The notes under the pieces were generated by a model. The model was not told the origin of the DNA, ran no database searches, and was given only the letters and a program-made list of their open reading frames with translations. Of a stretch of DNA of 64,000 nt, positions 22,063 to 33,747 are shown in pieces (position 1 is the first letter of the stretch; each line of letters opens with the position of its first letter). This DNA is from Petunia secreta (lineage: Eukaryota > Streptophyta > Magnoliopsida > Solanales > Solanaceae), in contig JARKIP010000193.1 of the NCBI GenBank assembly GCA_029990175.1, forward strand, positions 124,001 through 188,000, written 5' to 3'. Both the position numbers and the translations under genes were made by a program.

Positions 22063-23107
22063 TTGTACGTTTGGGCAGAGTTGGACGCCGATATGAATAT
22101 GGAAATAATTTCTTTTCTAAAAAATAATACTGATTGTTTTGCTTGGTCCCGTGCGGACATGGTAGGAATAAACCCAAAAGGTTGCTACTTAAAGTTGCAC
22201 GTCGATCCATCACATCGACCGGTGAAGCAGAAGAAGCAACCTAACAGTGGGTTCAGAAGGAAAGTTATTAATGATGAAGTGGACAAATTGTTGAAAAATG
22301 GATCTATTAGAGAAGTGAAGTATCCGGAGTGGCTAGCTAACACAGTCGTAGTCCCAAAGAAAAATGAAAAGTAGAGAGTATGTGTGGACTACACCGATTT
22401 AAACAAAGCTTGTCCGAAAAGATTCGTTCCCGCTGCCTCACATCAACTGGCTGATCGATTCGACGGCGGGACACGAAATGTTAAGCTTTTTGGATGCATA
22501 TTTAGGATATATACAGATATTGATGGAGCTGGAGGACCAAGAGAAAACATCATTCATAATGGACAAAGGGACCTACTGTTATATGATCATGCCCTTCGGT
22601 CTCAAAAATATCGGGGCTACCTATCAACGGTTGTTCACGACAATGTTTAAAGATTTGATTCGAAAGCTAATGGAGGTTTATATAGATGATATGTTGGTGA
22701 AATCTTTGAAAGCAAAGAGTCACTTGGATCATTTGAAGGAAACATTCGCAATATTGAGGCAATTCGACATGAGGTTGAACTCGGAGAAGTGCGTATTTGG
22801 GGTTGGATCCGGCAAGTTCTTGGGATTCACCGTATCACAGAGAGGGGTTGAAGAAAATCCGGACAAAATCAAAGCAATTGAAGATATACCAGACGTGCTG
22901 ACAACTGTGAAGGACGTTCAACGTTTGACCGGTCGAGTAACCTATTTCAGCAGGTTCATTTCGAGGTCATCTGAACGGTGTCACAAGTTCTTTTTTGTCT
23001 TAAACAAAAATACAAGCTTTTATTGGACACCGGAATTCAATCAGGCCCTAAAGGAATTGAAGCAATACTTATCAAACCCTCCGCTGCTTTCAAAACCGGT
23101 GGATGGC
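22063..23107 (+). pseudogene. Tat element reverse transcriptase
   Basis: RT opens with NTDCFAWSRADMVGINP, EVDKLLKNGSIREVKYPEWL and VVVPKKNEK, then TAG 22372-22374 and YTDLNKACPK. A frameshift follows near 22440. From 22478 the core is continuous: FLDAYLGYIQI, MPFGLKNIGATYQRL, the catalytic VYIDDMLVKS (about 22677), KCVFGVGSGKFLGF and the thumb TGRVTYFSRFISRS. The frame runs to SKPVDG at 23107, exactly where solo LTR E is inserted. Motif wording (DYTDLNKACPK, VYIDDM) identifies the Tat lineage rather than a chromovirus. Confidence 0.88.
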
Positions 23108-24374
23108 TGATGTGTAGCTAAAATACCACACATTACACACTTATACTTGAGCTTGTATTGTATTAAATTGATGAAATAAGTGCATTTATCATTGCTTTGT
23201 TGCATTATGTAGGTTGAATATGTTGGAGAAGAGTTATGGAAGAAACAAGTAAAAAAGAAGCCAAGTTGAAGAAAAAGAAGAAATGTGGCTAGTCTGTAAA
23301 AAACACCGAATAAAAGCGGCTATGCGTGAAACTGCGACTAAGCTGAGCTGCGAAAAGTGGCTATCTGGTGAATTTTTGGTACCAGGGTGGCCACGGGATG
23401 AAAATTCAGCCATTTTATTGTTTTAACTTAGGGATAATTTTGGAAAAATAATTGTAATTATTTTGGGGACTACAAATAGATAGTTTTACCTAAGTATACA
23501 CATATTTTGGCCATTTTTCCAATCTTGGAGCAAGGATCCATCTGCAAGAACACCAAGAAGGGTGAAGATTCGGAGCAACCCATTAAGAAATTCTCAACCT
23601 TAGTACTCCTTTCTTTACTTTCATGTTTTGTATTGAATATATTTGTTGTCTTTGATGTTGTTGAAGAATTGATTTGTGAATATATTTCATGACTATTTGT
23701 GTTATTAATTGATATGATTTTGGACATGAATATATGAATGAGTCATGACTAGGAATTTATATTGTTGGGTTTTGATTATCTAGCTTCCATTGTTTTGATT
23801 GCTCGACTCTTGTGCTCGCGACACTTGAGTTGCCCGTCTACTTTGCTAATTAAAGACTCGGGAGAGATTAATTAGCATAGAATAGTGAAGCTAGCGAGGA
23901 TTTGGGTTGATAGGATATTTCATAGACTAACTCATCTAAAAGAAGTTACGCTCGGAAGAGGTCTTCTTTCCTCGGGTAATGGGTAGTGCTTTATAAGCTC
24001 AACCATGGCTTTGACGAGCGCCGTTGGGGTAAATCCCTTCTAGGCCGGAAGGATTCTAGGGATTACATTAGAACGACTCGGTCATAATATATAAATCCCG
24101 TGCTATAATTATATCCTAAGTTCAAAGCTTGACTTCCTTGGTTGTGAGAAGGTCATAGATCACCTTTACTTGCTTTCCTAGTGTAGTTTGTAGTTGTTAA
24201 TATCATTTCATCACCTTGTTATCCTAGTTTGGCGTAGTCAAATGGTTTAGTTCCTCCACTACTTTGATCGCATCACTTTGTTCCTTGTGGATTCGACCCC
24301 GACTCCTAGTTGGGTAAATTGTATTGCGATGACCGTTCATACCTCAAGCCGAGGTGTGTGTTGAGCGTTTGTCA
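23108..24374. mobile_element. Solo LTR E (1267 bp) in the RT/RNase H junction
   Basis: Starts TGATGTGTAGC and ends GCGTTTGTCA. It is flanked by ATGGC (23103-23107) and ATGGG (24375-24379), a 5-bp duplication with one later change. Removing it and one flank makes the Tat polyprotein read through in frame (VDG then EVLLLYLAVSEVAVSAVL), an independent proof of the boundaries. It holds no retroelement domain. The grammar of its ends is similar to solo LTR D, but they are not the same family. Confidence 0.85.
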
Positions 24375-24379
24375 ATGGG

Positions 24380-24713
24380 GAAGTGTTGCTTCTCTACCTT
24401 GCTGTTTCAGAAGTGGCCGTAAGTGCAGTTCTCATCCGCGAGGATGGAGGTAAACAATTCCCTATTTATTATGTTAGTAAAACTCTACTTGATGCGGAAA
24501 AACAATAGCCGCACTTAGAAAAACTAGCATTAACACTTGTTATTGCTGCACGAAAACTAAGGCCATAGTTTCAATGCCATGCTATATCTGTCATAACTAT
24601 TTTTCCTTTACGAAGTATTTTGCATCGGCCGAATTTATCCGGTTGGTTAATGAAGTAACCTCCAGGCAGTCGAGCTGAGTGAGTACAATATCACTTACCA
24701 GCCTCGCACCGCC
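24380..24713 (+). pseudogene. Tat element RNase H remnant
   Basis: Peptides EVLLLYLAVSEVAVSAVLIRED, then YYVSKTLLDAEK and HLEKLALTLVIAARKL, are the RT-linked RNase H and its connection, interrupted by several stops and at least one frame change. Non-functional. Confidence 0.75.
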
Positions 24714-25292
24714 ATGAAATCACAAGTGTTGGCTGATTTTGTAGCAGATTTTAGCGCAAGTATTCTTCCAGAGGCGAAGAAAGAGGAACTAATGATGAGT
24801 GATCCAGATCCTGGGGTATGGATGCTTTACATGGACGGTGCCTCAAATATTAAAGGGGCCGCCCTCGGAGTTATGCTCATAGTCCTAATGGGTGAGAAAC
24901 TGAGGTATGTGATTAAATTGCATGCCAAAACTAACAACGAGGCCAAATATGAGGTCCTCGCTGCAGGTCTTGAAATAGCCAAAAACCTGAAAATCAAGCG
25001 GCTCAAGATTAAAAGCGATTCCCAACTGGTGGTGAACCAAGTTCAGAGAGAATTCAACACTCGAGATGCAAGAATACAACAGTTGTTGGCCAAGGTACAA
25101 AATCTTTTGATTTCTTTTCAGGAATGGAAGATAATGCAAATCCCAAGGGAGGAATACATTGAGGCTGACGCCTTAGCTAACCTTGACTCTGCGACCGATA
25201 CCGAAGGTAATCCCAACGAATCGGTCGTGCACTTGTACGAGTCGCTACTCAACCGAGTTCAGAATAAGGTATACAATGTCAACAACACTTGA
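24714..25292 (+). pseudogene. Tat element archaeal-type second RNase H (aRNH)
   Basis: A 192-codon open stretch with WMLYMDGASNIKGAALGVML, TNNEAKYEVLAAGLEIAKNL, IKSDSQLVVNQVQREF and IPREEYIEADALA. This is the second RNase H domain typical of plant Tat/Ogre elements, with catalytic D (YMDGAS), E (NNEAKYE) and D (SDSQL) visible. It degrades the RNA template during reverse transcription. The open length is a survivor: neighbours on both sides are broken. Confidence 0.88.
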
Positions 25293-26500
25293 GATTAGAG
25301 AAATAAATATCTATCTTATTTGCGGGCAGGTACTCTCCCCGAAGACAAGAAATCTGCCCGAGCCCTCAAAGCTAAAGCGACCCGATATTTTCTTATGGAT
25401 GACAAACTCTATAGGCGAATGTAAAACGGCCCTTTGGCGAAGTGTATGGGATCGGGGGAAGTAAGTTATCTGATGAGAGAAGTTTACCAAGGCGAGTATG
25501 GTAACCACTCCTGAAGCAAATCACTGGTGCAAAAGTTGATGAGAGCCGGCTACTATTGGCCGACAATGGGAGAAGATGCTAAAGTCTTCATCCAAAAATG
25601 CGACAAGTGTCAACGACATGGAAATCTCATTCATCAGTAAGCAGAGCCCTTCACTCGGTCACGTCACCGTGGCCGTTCATGAAATGGGGGGTGGATTTGG
25701 TTGGTCCGCTTCCAACAGCGCCTGTTGGGTAAAATTTATTTTAATTTTAGCTGACTATTTCTCTAAATGGGTGGAGGCAGTTGCTTTGGCAATGACACGT
25801 GAACCAGAAGTTATCATATTTATCCATCAAAACATCATGTGCCGTTTTGGGATTCCAAAGGAAATCACCTGTGACAATGTCAAATAATTCGTTGGGAGAC
25901 AAATCACAACTTTCTTCAAGAAATGGGGGATCAAGCAGACTGCAACAATTCCGTATCACCCCATCACAAACAGACAAGCTGAGTCTTCCAATAAGATAAT
26001 AATTGAGGAAAAAGAAGATGGATAAGTCAAAAGGCAATTGGCCTGATGAATTCCTAGGCGCGTTGTGGACTCATCGAACAATGGTAAAAAGCAGCACTGG
26101 AGAGATTCAGTCTCACTTGTCTATATAGTAGAAGCATTGATTCCAGTGGAAGTTGGTGAACCAAGCCTCCGGTTCGCCCATTCCACCAATGAATCGAACA
26201 AAGAAGCCATGTTGGTAGACTTAATTTGCTTGAAGGGAAGAGAGACATAGCATTGACTTGGGTACAAGCACAAAAGCAAAGGGCAGAAAACTATCTCAAC
26301 AAAAAAATCAGGTATCGAACTTTTAATGCAAGTGATTATGTACTAAGGAAGAAACGGCCGAAGAAGGATGAACCCAAGGAAGGCAAGTTGGAGGCAAATT
26401 AGGAAGGACCTTATCGAGTCAAAGGAGCGGTCGGTAAGGGATCTTATCTGCTGGAAATGCTAGATTAAAAACCGATCGAATTCAATTAGAATAACACCCA
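25293..26500 (+). pseudogene. Tat element integrase, strongly decayed
   Basis: Fragments in several frames follow integrase order: a zinc-module piece (LMRAGYYWPTM, CDKCQRHGN), core pieces (LADYFSKWVEAVA, CRFGIPKEITCDN), and a C-terminal piece (WVQAQKQRAENYLNKKIRYR, then GPYRVKGAVGKGSYLLEM). Each is separated by stops, so no active protein is possible. The polyprotein ends near 26500. Confidence 0.75.
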
Positions 26501-27636
26501 GTTGAAAAAAATACTATATCTAAAAATGCTCGGTATCGTATAATTTCGTTTCTACATTTATTTTTACTTCTTATTCCAATTCGGACACACTCTATTATTG
26601 TTTTCGGTACTAACACTTTTAGATGATAGGCATAGTTGGAATCGAGTGATGACATACATCACCCACAAACATTTGAGCCTAAGACGCTCTGAATCGGGGA
26701 CGATAAGTCTGACGAACACTCTGACGTGGTCTTCATGTTTAAGTCTACTTCGTTCTTCTTCTTTGCATCCTTTGTTTAGGAATTACGAAGATCGTAAAAT
26801 GGAGACGTTAGAATAGTGTCCGACTCGTCATACGTCACACTCGTACACTTGGGGGAGTGGAGAAGGAGGAAGAATAATCACCGGCTGCTTGCAGACTAGA
26901 GACTGCCCCAAATCTTCATCGAAGAAACACTAGGGACTGCCCCAAGGTCAAGTTTGTGACCGTTTGAAGAAATACTAAGAACTGCCCTAAATCTTTCATC
27001 AAAGAAAAATTCCTTTGCGGTCGAAGAACGAACACTCATACTGGGGACTGTTCGAAGTTTAGATTAAAGTTAGCAGCCAAGTGTTAGCCTATATATTCAA
27101 GAATGCCTTAAACTAAACCGATCGCACTAATAGGTCGGAAAACATGTATTATGTGCCCGATACCGGCCGATATTACTATCAATAAAACATACTTCGTGTC
27201 AAACACTCGACATTACTCTTTATGCTAGTTAAAATGGCTAAGTGTTTAAAGTTTAATTTTTTGAATTTATTGTTCGAGGAGTGCATTCGCATGAAAGTAA
27301 GATACCACTCTTCATTATGCACGATTACATTGGGCCCCAATTACTTAACTCTTTCCGATAACAAAACGGAGTCAGTAAAATAACGAACGCTGGACGCATA
27401 GCTTCTCTTTTGAATAAACAATACTCCAATAGAGTCGTTGAAATTTCAAAACGGTAAAACATAAACTCTATCTTTGAAATTAGAACTCATAATGATAAGC
27501 AAAAAGAAGAAATTTCATTAGTTAAAGCGGCCAAATGGCCTCAAGTGTCTTTACAAAAACGACCACTACACTCGGTCGAAAACAGTAGACAAGCAAAATA
27601 AACTAGTTGAAGCAAAGGGATCTTGGAGGAATCACT
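26501..27636 (+). other. Tat element 3' internal region with short repeats
   Basis: Non-coding. At about 26895-27065 a phrase of the type GACTGCCCCAAATC...GAAGAAACACTA recurs roughly four times in degenerate form. The right end (TCACT at 27632-27636) is the target site of element B, and the antisense coding region continues beyond B at 47046. Confidence 0.6.
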
Positions 27637-28417
27637 TGATGCAAACCAGATTGGCGTTCATGACATTGGCAGATTTAGACTTAACATCAAAATCTTGGAG
27701 TATTTCAAAAGAGCTTGGAAACCAAGAATCAAGGCAAAAGATGACCAAAGTGAACAAGTGAAACAACTAGGACAATACTGGAAACTGCAGGGCCGGTTTA
27801 CAAGCTCACTGCATCAGTCACAAAATCAGTTCATCGCGATTGCGACTGCACAGACGCGATCGCGCAAGGCTGTGAAACTGTTCAGCGCGATCGCGAAGAT
27901 ACAGACGCGATCGCGCAAGCTGAAAAAGAATGACAAAAAAAGATGTTCTTCGCGATCACGTGACCATAGCCACGATCGCGAAGCTTTGGCTGCTCGATGG
28001 ACACGAACGCATGGACTTGGGCGTGACAGCGCAGTGACGACAGCCAGGAATCTATTTTTAGTTTGATGACTTTGTGGCAACCCACTTTAGGGGCAATTAA
28101 GGCAATGTTATGCCATTATTAGTAGATACTATATAAGCTTCCTTATTTCATTATTCTAGGATAGTTTTTGGATGATAATTATTGAGAGTAAACATTGGCT
28201 AAGCATGTTGCTTGAGCACTTTTCTTTCTTGATTTGCAATTGAATTCCAATTCAATTGAGGATCAAATAGTGTAGGTTCATTTGATTGTTGTCTTAAGGG
28301 GGGTGATTAGGCCTCACCTCCTAATTTATTTTCTTGATTCCAAATCAATCCCAAATGGGTCTTACTTTTATCTCTTTGATTACTTGTTATTTTTCTATCC
28401 TAGTTAGGATCATATCA
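27637..28417 (+). repeat. Element B 5' LTR (781 bp)
   Basis: Starts TGATGCAAACC and ends CATATCA. It contains a cluster of GCGATCGC palindromes (about 27830-27980), several of which are decayed to TG/CA forms in the 3' copy. TATA-like ACTATATAAGC lies near 28128. The ORFs read through this block are not conserved in the other LTR. Confidence 0.9.
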
Positions 28418-28419
28418 TT

Positions 28420-28431
28420 TGGTATCAGAGT
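28420..28431 (+). promoter_or_regulatory. Element B primer binding site
   Basis: TGGTATCAGAGT, two bases after the LTR, fits initiator tRNA-Met except for the last base. Element C has inserted about 100 bases downstream. Confidence 0.8.
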
Positions 28432-30106
28432 TCGAATTAGTGTTTTTTCCTACAAACACTAACTAGGTTTTTATTTATCAAAATCTGAAAAATCACAAAA
28501 TAAATCAAAAATCTAAAAATTGAGTCATTGTAACGACCTCAAATAGTCGTTTCGGGAATCGGGACCTCGATTTGCGTATTGACAATCCCAAAAGCTCCGT
28601 AAGGTCCATTATGACATGCCTGAAAATTTTTAGCTAAACGAACTTTGTTAGATAGGTATCGGAGAAAGACATCCGTTTCAGATATTCGTTAAGGCTAAAA
28701 GAGGTTCCGGAGCTCGATTTGAGCAAATGAGCTCTGATGTGAAATCTGAAAGTTGCGTTAGGTTCGTATGGTAATTTATGACCTGTAGCGACCTTCAGAA
28801 GTGAAAACGGACCTCGTTTGATAGGACTTTTGATAAAGTCTCCGTTGCGGAAGTTTAAAAAGGTTAAAAGAGGTTTTCGAGCTCGATTTGAGTAAATGAA
28901 CTCCGATGAGAGATCTGAGGGTTCCGTTAGGTTCGTATCGTCATTTGTGACTTGTAGCAACTTTCGAATTTGGATTTCGGGGTCGTTTGATTAAAATTCT
29001 CTATTTTGGCGAAAGTCGAAATTTGACCCTTTCCCGTAGGACCCACTTTTTGAGTTCTAGATATCCGAATTGAGTTCCGTCTTGACGAGCATATCACACA
29101 AGTCTTGTATGACTTGTGTACAGAATTTAGGGTCATTCCGAGCTTCGTAGGGTCCCGTTTGGACCCAAAAACAGTGGCTGACCTGGTGCGAAGCCAAAAA
29201 GCTGCTGAAATCTGTTTTTTTACTGTTCAGCCGGAAAGAAATAAATTTTTCAGATCAATCCATAAAAAATTAGAAAAAAGTCAAAACATGAAAGTTGTAG
29301 CTCTTTGAGTTGTGGTTCTAATGCCACCAATTTCGTATCATTTGGACATTTTTACGAAAAGTTATGTATATTTTACCGAAAGCTGTCCAGTGAGGTACAA
29401 TTTGGACAGCATGTGGTACAACTCTTTAAAGCTGCGGGCTGCTATATATTCTAGGGCGGGCATTCATTTTTATTTTCATATTTTTGAGCTTCTAAAAGTG
29501 ATTCCAAGGGGAATTTGAAGTACCAAAATCATTCCTAAACACAAGGTAACTATTCTTACCCATTTTTAACGCTTTAATCCGAGGATCAAAGTGACGATCC
29601 TTGGAAAGAGGGTTTGAACCCTAGATTTGTGAAATGGGAAAACTGACCGAGTTGGACTCGGGTATGTACAATAATGGTACTTTTGGACTCGTGGGAGTAT
29701 GGGGAGTCCGGAAACATAAATTTTACGGGTTTTGGGTACGTCCGACCCGGGGGTATTTTGGTAAATTGCCTCTTAAATTGCGTAAGGGCTTAGAATCCTT
29801 TCCTCACATGCTTACGAGTGCGACACTATTTCTTTGGCTCAGAGAGGAGTCTTTCGGAGGCACATCGTTTGGGAAAGGAGGTCGTTCCTTAGCCACTTGA
29901 GCCGATTTTGAGGTAAGTGAGACTTGACCTCTATTTTGCTTGCGGATAAGATTTGATCTTGCTAAGTAAGATGTCGAGTACTTAATTGACTAGAATTGTC
30001 TAGTAGATAGTATTATGTACTACTCGTTATATTTATACAAAAAGGTGAAGCACAAACGTGACTCGTGTATAGTCGATGTTGTGTGCCGGTGTGTTATTGA
30101 TATGCT

Positions 30107-30290
30107 CTAGGGACAGAGGCCGGTGGTGCGTTATGACCTAGAAGCGAAATTCCATCTAGGGACAGAGGCCGGTGGTGCGTTATGACCTAGATGTGGAGAC
30201 TTATAGGGACAGAGGCTCTTGCTGCGTTATGACCTATAAGTAAAGTTGTTTATAGGGACAGAGGCCTGTGGCGCGTTATGACCTATAAAT
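30107..30290 (+). repeat. Four about 48-bp tandem repeats in the element C LTR
   Basis: Each unit starts AGGGACAGAGGC and contains GCGTTATGACCTA. The same array is at 41465-41649 in the 3' LTR, with a few base differences (the third unit reads CTCTTGCTG here and CTTGTGGTG there). Possibly promoter-associated; no function is shown. Confidence 0.85.
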
Positions 30291-30424
30291 AAAGCCGCAC
30301 AGGGTGTGTGCTTATGCTATGTGCTAGGTATATCATTACCTATGTGGTGTGCGAGATATATCATCGCCATGCTGTGTGTTAATTTATTACTGCTTATGCC
30401 ATAGTATCAATATAATATTGTATA

Positions 30425-30545
30425 GGCGGAATAGGTTGTCAGCTCCTTAAAGTTGGCACGAAAAGTCACTTGGCTCCCTCAACCCTCCTCTGTACCATCT
30501 AGCTCCCTCGACCCATTTTTTTTTGTACCACTCAAGCACAAAATG
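30425..30545 (+). repeat. MULE left terminal inverted repeat
   Basis: It matches the complement of 33623-33747 with few mismatches: one base near position 16 (TTGTC versus TTGCC), a handful around CATCTAGCT, and a different T-run length. Confidence 0.92.
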
Positions 30546-30749
30546 ATTATATGGCACAAATCGTGTCTTGCAGTTTTCTGGAGCGCGTGGGAGCCCTTTT
30601 ATTCTTCCTACATGGCACTCCAACGGTAACAAACGGCCTAATTTCTTATTCCCTCTATAAATTCATGGCCAAACATCAAATTGGCCTTAATTTTTTCATC
30701 TTTTCTTCCCCAACAGCCCTTTATTTTATTTCTTCAAGGTTTTTCTTCA

Positions 30750-31052
30750 ATGGCTAATTATCAAAATATATATTGTTTATGTCGAGTTGATGCTAAAATG
30801 TGTACATCTTGGACAGAAGCTAACCCGGGTCGAAGATTCTACTGTTGCAAATTTGGCCGAGGAGAAGGTGGATGTAATTTTTTTATGTGGTATGACCAAG
30901 AAATGACACCACAAGCCAAGAGAGTTATTTGGGGTCTTTTGAAGAAGGTGAAGAAATATGAGGAAGAAAGGATTCAGTCTAGACGTAGGACTATTTTCAA
31001 GTTTATTGTCATTGTAATTTTACACATGATATATAATTGGCTAATGGCATAG
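30750..31052 (+). CDS. zf-GRF zinc-finger protein with C-terminal membrane segment (100 aa)
   Basis: It starts at ATG 30750 in the context TTCTTCAATGGC. Residues 9-49 form a GRF-type zinc finger: C9-x-C11, TSWTEANPGRRFYCC (C32 or C33), GGCNFFMWYD (C42). Such fingers bind single-stranded nucleic acid in other proteins. A basic, charged linker (KKVKKYEEERIQSRRR) is followed by a hydrophobic stretch at about 84-98 (FKFIVIVILHMIYNW), a likely membrane anchor. Short GRF proteins with a C-terminal membrane segment are common in plants, often repeated across genomes. Here the gene is in a MULE, as cargo or as an element gene. The frame is intact; expression is unknown. Confidence 0.88.
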   Translation: MANYQNIYCLCRVDAKMCTSWTEANPGRRFYCCKFGRGEGGCNFFMWYDQEMTPQAKRVIWGLLKKVKKYEEERIQSRRRTIFKFIVIVILHMIYNWLMA

Positions 31053-31373
31053 GCGGTTTAGGCATGATATGTATTTTGGGAATTCTAGTCGACTAGGAGG
31101 AGTTGTTAAATCTGCAAATTTTCATATGCTGTGTAATTCACAATTAACAAAGCTTCAAATAGACTAATTTTCATATGAAGTTCCATTAATTCAAACTGTA
31201 CCAAAAGGCACTTAAACAACATCCAAAAGGGTAACATACATGTACCAAAATAATAACATATATGTAGCAAAAGACAATAGTACCAGTCTACCATACAGTT
31301 CCAAAAACAAGATACATGGACACTATTTTAGTCCTAAGTTAAACTACTTAGAACTATCTTCCTGTCCTCAGAT

Positions 31374-33081
31374 TCATACCCCAGAAGATGCAGTACTTGT
31401 TTGTTTCCTGTTAGCTTTTACCTTGTTGCTTTTCATTTGTTGTAGTTGTGCTGTTGAGATTGCCTTGTTGCCTTTCCATTTCAGACCTGTTGGTTGGAAA
31501 CCAAGGTCAAGATTGGCACCAGCTGCTCTTTTGAGACTTTTTCCACGCATGAAAACTCTTTCTGCAATTGTAGCAGGCTGATACAAAATTCAACACAGCA
31601 AAAACATGAAAAAATTAGACACTTGGTTGTACCAGCAGAAAACATAAGGACAGAAACATGATAAAATAAAGTTTAGCATAAAAGATGGAAAATACTTACA
31701 TTAAGGACTGTTCTTGATGTATTTGGATCTATGTATATGCCATAGCCAGTCTGTTTTGGCTGCTTTGCACCACTTCTAACACTGGTACCAGCAGCTGCAG
31801 TGGCACCAGTAGTAGCAGCTGAAATTGAAGGCCCTTCCCTTGCCCTCTTCTTACCAGCAGCATCATTGGTAGTACTATCAGTAGCAGCTGCAGCTGAAGT
31901 AGTAGCAGTAGTAGCTGAAGTAGTTCCTCTTCCCCTATTTTTAGCAGCATGACCAGCTCCCCTACCTGGTGGAATAAAGGGACCTCTTCCCCTAGCAAAT
32001 CCTCTCCCTCTTGCATTGCTTGTAGCAGGTGCAGCAGCAGAACTTGCAATAGTATTAGCATCCATTGTTGGTGCTCTAGCTGAAGAGCTACTTGGGATAG
32101 CACATGAGTCTTGGTGGCTTGACTGAGTTGGGGCAGCATTTGAACCATTTCTGGTTGTATCTTGGCTGCTTGACTGCCCCACTCCACTCTAAAAATATCA
32201 GACAATCCAATTAGTATCTAAGACAACAAAACATAATTGATAATTAACATAATATTTTGAAGTTGAGCAGTACTTACAAGATTATAACACATTTTCCTGT
32301 TGTGGCCCAATTGATGACATTTTGAACAAGTCATCTTGACACCTTTTTTGGACAGCTTTCCCCACTTCTTTTTTGGCTCATCTTTAGACTTTCTTCTGTT
32401 TCTTTTAGGTCTGCCTGGCATGATTCTTGGGGCAGGAGGCTCAATGACAAGATTATTAGTAGGAGGCCACATTTTCATGTTTGGTATTGGTTGAATGACA
32501 AATTGGTAGGCTTTAAGGAAAGCTTCCTTTCTATACCAATGTTCAACATGCTGTTCAGGCTCTATTTCAAGATGGAAATAAGCACACACAGCATGTACAC
32601 AAGGAATACCTCTTAATTGCCATAGTCTACAGGTGCAAGTTTTATTTCCCATGCCAAGTGTATGGATAAACTCTCCATCTTCAACCTCACAACCAGTGTC
32701 CCCATTCCACAGAACCTCACAATCCCTAGCAGCATCTTTATTGTCATCTAGAATTTTCTTAGCCATTGGAGTTATATCCACAATCTTATCATTGGAAAAC
32801 TTCCTCATGTCTACATGCCTCCTCATAATATTATGTCTAATATCTTCTAGCATGCTTATCACAGATTTATGCCTAGCATCTAGAATCCAAGAATTAAAAG
32901 TCTCACACATGTTATTTTCAACAATGTCACATTTTGAGTGCTCTTCGAATAGAGCCTTACACCAAAACTCTTTGTCTAATATAAACCCGACAGTCTCCTT
33001 AACAGTAACATATTTAGGGACAGGATCTTTTTTAAACAAGCCCCCATGGTTAAATCTAGTGATAATATACTCATTCATCAC
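31374..33081 (-). pseudogene. MuDR-type transposase, C-terminal exons only
   Basis: Three exons with consensus splice sites, all phase 0: exon a 33081-32278, intron to 32189 (GTAAGT...TTTTAG), exon b 32188-31700, intron to 31578 (GTAAGT...TATCAG), exon c 31577-31374, about 498 codons. Visible parts are the end of the transposase core (NNMCETFNSWILDARHK), the SWIM zinc finger (CTCRLWQLRGIPCVH), a basic stretch, and a CCHC knuckle (CSKCHQLGHNRKMC). An RG/Ala/Thr-rich tail contains GYGIYIDPNTSRTVLN. The N-terminal and DDE catalytic parts are missing: upstream of 33081 there are about 540 non-coding bases, then the inverted repeat. So it cannot catalyse transposition. Direct ATG starts are weak, which also argues for internal deletion. 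Confidence 0.9.
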
Positions 33082-33622
33082 GATTAAACTAATTACAAGT
33101 GTACAGGAAATTGGAAAAAGTCACATGCACTTAATTTGATATGTAAAAACCCTAGGTTTTGTCCCAAATAACCAAAATACCATACAACTTCAAAAATTCA
33201 AAATAGGGGAGATAATAGAACTTATTCGTGCAAATTCCTTTTTTCTTCTCCAAGAAATCACTCTGAATCGATTTCTGCAGAATCTCCACGACTTCGCCCT
33301 AATTTTTTACGGGTTCTTTTCCAAACGCTGAAGATTACCACGAAAAAACCCTAAACTACTGATCGTAATTGTTGAATTTATGTTGGAATTAAACAGATTT
33401 TAGGGTTAGGATTTTAGGAATTGAATCGCTTAGATTTTAGGGATTAAAATCTGGAGAGAATTGGGAATGGGTGTGGGTAAAATGAAATGGGTTAATTGAA
33501 TTTGACCCCTATAGTGGAATATCCGATGTGGAGTTTTTATTTGACGTGGCTTTTTTGTATTGGAGCTGATTTACACGTAGGAAGCAATTGAATACACGCG
33601 CATGAACTTTACAAATTCCACA

Positions 33623-33747
33623 TCATTTTGTGCTTGAGTGGTACAAAAAAAAAAAATGGGTCGAGGCAGCTGTATGGTACAGAGGAGGGTTGAGGGAGCC
33701 AAGTGACTTTTCGTGCCAACTTTAAGGAGCTGGCAACCTATTCCGCC
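33623..33747 (-). repeat. MULE right terminal inverted repeat
   Basis: Complement of 30425-30545. The empty DNA between 33082 and here holds no gene; it is the former 5' side of the transposase. Confidence 0.92.

Larger units (their letters stand above)
30425..33747. mobile_element. MULE (Mutator-like DNA transposon), 3.3 kb, transposase truncated
   Basis: Terminal inverted repeats of about 120 bp start GGCGGAATAGGTTG. They are flanked by the 9-bp duplication TATTGTATA (30416-30424, 33748-33756). The empty site is preserved in the 3' LTR of element C (about 41773-41785), which confirms both ends exactly. Inside are a zf-GRF gene on the plus strand and the C-terminal exons of a MuDR-type transposase on the minus strand. 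The N-terminal and catalytic half of the transposase is absent, so the element is non-autonomous. The almost perfect inverted repeats and clean duplication imply a recent insertion. Confidence 0.95.

Noticed and set aside
27623..28066. 147-aa ORF at the start of the element B 5' LTR
   Set aside because: It crosses the target duplication into the LTR and reads through the GCGATCGC block. The 3' LTR copy is interrupted.
29105..29900. Several 60-90 aa ORFs, each present again at 40464-41259
   Set aside because: They are identical because they lie in the two LTRs of element C. No protein family, and they are not placed as LTR genes in relatives.
30107..30290. CRISPR-like array of four about 48-bp repeats
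   Set aside because: Head-to-tail tandem repeats with no unique spacers, in a plant LTR. There is no CRISPR system here.
31673..32205. Leu-rich 158-aa minus ORF overlapping the transposase exon 2
   Set aside because: It is the shadow frame of the Ala/Thr/Ser-rich transposase tail. The spliced frame has consensus splice sites on both sides.
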